From positions 1-27,609 of the forward strand of contig JAGAFM010000140.1 of assembly GCA_017612655.1 (NCBI GenBank): a stretch of DNA of 27,609 bases, in the 5' to 3' direction. Every line of letters begins with the position of its first letter. Positions within the stretch are counted from its first letter, which is position 1. The notes below the pieces were generated by a model, which was not told the DNA's origin, made no database searches, and saw only the letters and a program-made list of their open reading frames with translations. The DNA is from Clostridia bacterium (GTDB lineage: Bacteria > Bacillota > Clostridia > Oscillospirales > CAG-272). A program made the translations under genes and the position numbers. This document shows positions 24,458 to 27,609 of this stretch, one piece after another.

Positions 24458-25495
24458 TTAGATGCTTTCAAAACAGAACGCTGTGGTTGAATCAAAGAGT
24501 TCCCCTGCCCGGAGGATGGCCTCCCCACGGTTGGGAGAGTCAGGCGCGAATTGCGTTTCCAGGCAGATTGCGTGCCTGGGTTTTTGGGGAATCCCGCCTT
24601 TCATCGGTTCCGGACCGTTCATGAAATTTGCGGAATAGACCTGAATGCAGGGAAGGTCGGTACAGACGGTAAGACGTCCCGCGGTTCCGGAGAGGACCGC
24701 TGCACAGTTCAGCTCGGTTCCCGCCAAAGCGACAGATTCATCTCCGGAGAGATAGAAATTGTGATCCAGGCCGTTCCCCAAAATCATTTGCGGATCGGAG
24801 CCGTTTAGAAGATCGGGGGAGAGGGCCTTCGGTGACTGAAAATCAAACGGCGTCCCTTCGACCGACTGCGTACCGACCGGAATCAGGGACGAATTGACGA
24901 CCGACATTCTGTCTGCAAAGAGCTGCAGGGTCTGTGTGTCAATCGGACCTGAGCCGAAACCATTCATGTTGAAATAGCTGTGATTGGTCATGTTAAACGC
25001 GGTGTCCGCATCGCTTTTCGCCAGATAGTGCAGATACAGACAGGTGTCCAGAATCAGGTAGGAGACGGAAACTGCGACCGTTCCTGGGAATCCGTCCTCT
25101 CCGTCCGGGGAGATTCTTGAAAGGATCAGGCCTTCTCCGCTCTCGCCGGTAACGGGTTCGGCCTCCCAGACTTTCGTATGGAACCCGCTGCCCCCGTGGA
25201 GACAGTTTCCCCTGTCCGGTTCGTTGACAGGAAGTGTGACTGCTTTCCCTCCCCAGGAGTAGGATCCCCCTGCGATCCGGTTCGCGTATCTTCCAATCAG
25301 AGCCCCCTGACATCCGGAGTGGTTCAGATAGTCCTCGAGCGTATCGAATCCGCAGATAATGTCCGTTCCCCGGAAGCACAGTTTCTGAAGGGCGCCCCCG
25401 TAGGTCAGAACCGTTGCCTGAAGGGTACTGCTGCCAAATGTATAAGACTGGACGGGAGTTCCGTCCGGAAGCACTCCAAATTCTCTTACTTCCAT
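24458..25495 (-). CDS. galM: Aldose 1-epimerase (mutarotase)
   Basis: It interconverts alpha and beta anomers of galactose or glucose. The 345-residue protein has LHGG (99-102), NHSYFN (171-176) with catalytic H172, and the catalytic glutamate E313 in CLETQFAPDSPN, a full set for GalM. ATG 25495 is chosen because AAAGGAAA lies about eight bases upstream and the family N-terminus begins there. A longer frame adds 57 low-quality residues across the promoter. It is a single-gene unit with its own promoter. Confidence 0.93.
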   Translation of the reverse strand: MEVREFGVLPDGTPVQSYTFGSSTLQATVLTYGGALQKLCFRGTDIICGFDTLEDYLNHSGCQGALIGRYANRIAGGSYSWGGKAVTLPVNEPDRGNCLHGGSGFHTKVWEAEPVTGESGEGLILSRISPDGEDGFPGTVAVSVSYLILDTCLYLHYLAKSDADTAFNMTNHSYFNMNGFGSGPIDTQTLQLFADRMSVVNSSLIPVGTQSVEGTPFDFQSPKALSPDLLNGSDPQMILGNGLDHNFYLSGDESVALAGTELNCAAVLSGTAGRLTVCTDLPCIQVYSANFMNGPEPMKGGIPQKPRHAICLETQFAPDSPNRGEAILRAGELFDSTTAFCFESI

Positions 25496-25523
25496 GAAAG
25501 CACTTTCCTTTCCCGTTTTTTCC

Positions 25524-25552
25524 ATTATAGTGGATTTGCTCGGAAAATGCAA
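25524..25552 (-). promoter_or_regulatory. Sigma-A promoter for galM
   Basis: On the minus strand TTGCAT (25547-25552) and perfect TATAAT (25524-25529) are separated by 17 bases, about 30 bp before the galM start. This also rules out the longer galM frame. Confidence 0.78.
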
Positions 25553-25671
25553 GAGAACCCGAAAAAAAGGAAGGGAACCGAAAAAGAAAAATGACCGGAC
25601 CTCTGTGCCTCTGGCGTGGCCCGGATAAACAATAACCATTGAAACAGAAAGGATTTTAACAGACATTCAAC

Positions 25672-27366
25672 ATGGCGACTACAAAACAGAATACAGAAAA
25701 AAAACAGCGACCGAAACTTCGCGTCATTCCCCTCGGCGGCCTGGAGGAAATCGGGAAAAACATGACCGTCCTGGAGTATGGGGAAGACATGATTGTTATC
25801 GACTGCGGGATGGGCTTTCCGGACGAAGAGATGCCTGGGGTCGATTACGTCATTCCGGACACGACCTATCTGATGCGGAATGCGGAGAAGCTGCGGGGCA
25901 TTTTTATTACCCACGGACACGAGGATCATATCGGGGCACTTCCGTATGTGCTCCAGGATTTCCATGTCCCGGTTTATGCGACAAACCTGACTATCGGGGT
26001 TCTGAAGAACAAACTGTCCGAACATTATTACGAAAAGGAACCGGATCTTCATGTCTGCAGAGCAGGGGAGACCGTCCGGGCCGGCGTGTTCCGGGTTGAA
26101 TTCATTCACGTCAACCATTCCATCGCCGACGCGGTCTGCTTTGCCGTTCACACTCCGGTTGGAACAGTCGTCCATTCCGGCGACTTCAAGATCGATCTGA
26201 CGCCGGTAGACGGAGAAGTGTTCGATCTTCACCGTCTGGCTCAACTGGGCACGGAGGGGGTTCTTCTCCTGATGTGCGAATCCACCAATGTCGAGCGCCC
26301 GGGCTATTCACCCTCCGAAAAATCGGTAGGAGCCTCTCTGGAGGATATATTCTTCAAAAACAAGGATAAACGCATCATTATCGCAACGTTCTCCTCCAAC
26401 GTCCACCGCGTTCAGCAGGTTATCAACGCAAGCGCGAAGTATAAGAGAAAAGTGGCGATTACGGGCCGCAGCATGATGAATATCGTCTCCGCGGCAATCG
26501 AACTCGGGTATATGACGGTTCCGAAGGGTGTATTGATCGATATTTCGGAGATGAAGCGGTTTAAGCCGGAAGAGATTACTCTCATCACAACCGGTTCCCA
26601 GGGAGAGCCTATGAGCGCCCTTTACCGGATGGCATGCGGAGAACACGACAGAGTGGAACTGTCCCCCCGGGATCTGGTGGTAATCAGCGCTTCTCCGATT
26701 CCCGGAAACGAAAAACTGGTTGACAAAATCATCAACCAGATGTGCAAACGCGGTGTTACGGTGCTTCATTCCGGCATCCTAGATATCCATGCGTCCGGAC
26801 ACGCCTGCCAGGAAGAGATCAAGATGATGCACGCTCTTCTGCGCCCGAAATTCTTTATGCCGATCCACGGGGAGAGCCGTCACCTGGAAGCACACCGGAA
26901 ACTGGCCGTGTCCATGGGGATGGCACCGGATCATATCTTTGTTCCGGAACTCGGAAAGCCTCTGGAGCTGGACCGCCGGTCCGCCAAATTCGGGGAGCCT
27001 GTTCCCGCGGGAAGAGTTCTTGTGGACGGATACGGAGTCGGAGACGTTGGAAGCGTGGTCCTCAGAGACCGGAGACATCTGGCACAGGATGGTCTGATCG
27101 TCGTGACGGCATCGATCGACCGCGACTCCCGCGAGATTCTTTCCGGCCCGGATCTGATTTCCAGAGGTTTCGTCTATGTCAGAGAGGCAGAAGAACTCAT
27201 GGACGAAATCCGCTCCATAGCGACCGATTCCATTCAGGAATCCTTGATTCGGGGAAGCATTGACGTGAATCGGATCAAGAACCGTGTCAAGGAGGATCTC
27301 AGCGAATTTCTTTATTCCAGGACAAAAAGAAGCCCGATGATCCTTCCTGTAGTGATTTGTCTCTGA
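25672..27366 (+). CDS. rnj: Ribonuclease J
   Basis: An RNA-processing metallo-beta-lactamase nuclease with 5'-3' exo- and endonuclease activity. The 564-residue protein has the zinc-binding HGHEDH (81-86) with GALPY after it, a beta-CASP domain (SGDFKID, CESTNVERPG, ATFSSNVHR), and a C-terminal region ending at FLYSRTKRSPMILPVV, as usual for RNase J. ATG 25672 is the only plausible start, since an in-frame TAA lies five codons upstream. The nearest Shine-Dalgarno-like element, AGAAAGGA (25647-25653), is 18 bases away, which is long. The leader from galM, including a GC-rich hairpin near 25593-25622, could be a site of control. Confidence 0.96.
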   Translation: MATTKQNTEKKQRPKLRVIPLGGLEEIGKNMTVLEYGEDMIVIDCGMGFPDEEMPGVDYVIPDTTYLMRNAEKLRGIFITHGHEDHIGALPYVLQDFHVPVYATNLTIGVLKNKLSEHYYEKEPDLHVCRAGETVRAGVFRVEFIHVNHSIADAVCFAVHTPVGTVVHSGDFKIDLTPVDGEVFDLHRLAQLGTEGVLLLMCESTNVERPGYSPSEKSVGASLEDIFFKNKDKRIIIATFSSNVHRVQQVINASAKYKRKVAITGRSMMNIVSAAIELGYMTVPKGVLIDISEMKRFKPEEITLITTGSQGEPMSALYRMACGEHDRVELSPRDLVVISASPIPGNEKLVDKIINQMCKRGVTVLHSGILDIHASGHACQEEIKMMHALLRPKFFMPIHGESRHLEAHRKLAVSMGMAPDHIFVPELGKPLELDRRSAKFGEPVPAGRVLVDGYGVGDVGSVVLRDRRHLAQDGLIVVTASIDRDSREILSGPDLISRGFVYVREAEELMDEIRSIATDSIQESLIRGSIDVNRIKNRVKEDLSEFLYSRTKRSPMILPVVICL

Positions 27367-27414
27367 CGGAGTCGGTGAGTCCTATCAGGCGGTTCCTGTT
27401 TCTGCAGTTATTTG

Positions 27415-27440
27415 AGGAGAGGCTAGAAGGCCTCTCCTTT
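27415..27440 (+). terminator. Terminator of rnj
   Basis: A 9-bp stem AGGAGAGGC/GCCTCTCCT (27415-27423 with 27430-27438) has loop TAGAAG and is followed by TT and then GTCGTT. It is 48 bp after the rnj stop. Class C group II introns favour sites just after such hairpins, which fits the intron fragment that follows. Confidence 0.75.
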
Positions 27441-27609
27441 GTCGTTGGTTCATCACAATTCGGTACCTTTTGGACAGTGTACAAGATTACGGAAAGGCTC
27501 ACCGCAAGGCGGACCGCTTTCACCATTGTTGGCGAATATTTACCTCAACGAATTCGACCACGAATTCGAAAACAGAGGGGTCAAAGTGATTCGCTACGCA
27601 GACGATATC
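27427..27609 (+). pseudogene. Group II intron reverse transcriptase fragment, 5'-truncated and running off the window
   Basis: The frame opens after a stop at 27424-27426 and is open to the last base. From about 27493 it reads KGSPQGGPLSPLLANIYLNE, followed by an FDHEF..RGVKV segment and a terminal RYADDI. These are the conserved reverse transcriptase blocks of group II introns, with YADD as the catalytic motif. The preceding 150 or so residues of reverse transcriptase and the 5' intron domains are missing: upstream sequence is the rnj terminator. The break is either a true 5' truncation, as seen after incomplete reverse transcription, or an assembly join. No start codon or ribosome binding site was seen. 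Confidence 0.75.

Noticed and set aside
1..27609. CRISPR arrays, tRNA or rRNA genes
   Set aside because: No regularly spaced direct repeats, cloverleaf arrangements with TTCRA/CCA-like ends, or rRNA core sequences were noticed on either strand.

Overview
The window looks like a fragment of a Firmicutes (class Clostridia) chromosome with a medium-to-high GC content. The supporting signs are Shine-Dalgarno-led genes with frequent TTG/GTG starts, sigma-A type promoters, the GlgC/GlgD pair typical of Clostridia, a YceD-rpmF cluster followed by a DUF512 radical SAM protein, der and plsY, a zinc-type L32, and RNase J. No tRNA, rRNA or CRISPR array was seen.

Both edges lie in group II intron sequence. 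At the left edge (1-140) are the last 22 codons of an intron reverse transcriptase followed by domains V and VI. At the right edge (about 27490-27609) a reverse transcriptase begins abruptly in the middle of its catalytic domain, just after the terminator of rnj, and runs off the window at the YADD motif.

From 176 to 6926 all genes are on the minus strand, in two transcription units. The upstream unit has a promoter at 7001-7029 and encodes a BrxD-like P-loop ATPase, endonuclease III, a LURP-one-like protein and a YczE-like membrane protein. The second has a near-consensus promoter at 3336-3364 and encodes a HAAS/DUF1700-like membrane protein, a DUF4097-like putative adhesin and a DapA/NanA-family lyase.

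From 7164 to 15647 a plus-strand glycogen operon runs glgC-glgD-glgA-glgP-GH13 amylase, with ATGA overlaps at two junctions. It makes ADP-glucose, polymerises it, and breaks the polymer down by phosphorolysis and hydrolysis. A branching enzyme is not present here.

From 15771 to 24391 come plus-strand housekeeping genes: typA, a PrsA-like parvulin lipoprotein, yceD-rpmF behind a perfect consensus promoter, the DUF512 protein, der and plsY. A barnase-type ribonuclease with a lipoprotein signal is translationally coupled to plsY and is followed by its barstar inhibitor. galM (minus) and rnj (plus) are divergent and close the gene set. The barnase lipoprotein/barstar pair, the BrxD-like ATPase without other BREX genes, and the broken group II introns at both edges are the most interesting items.
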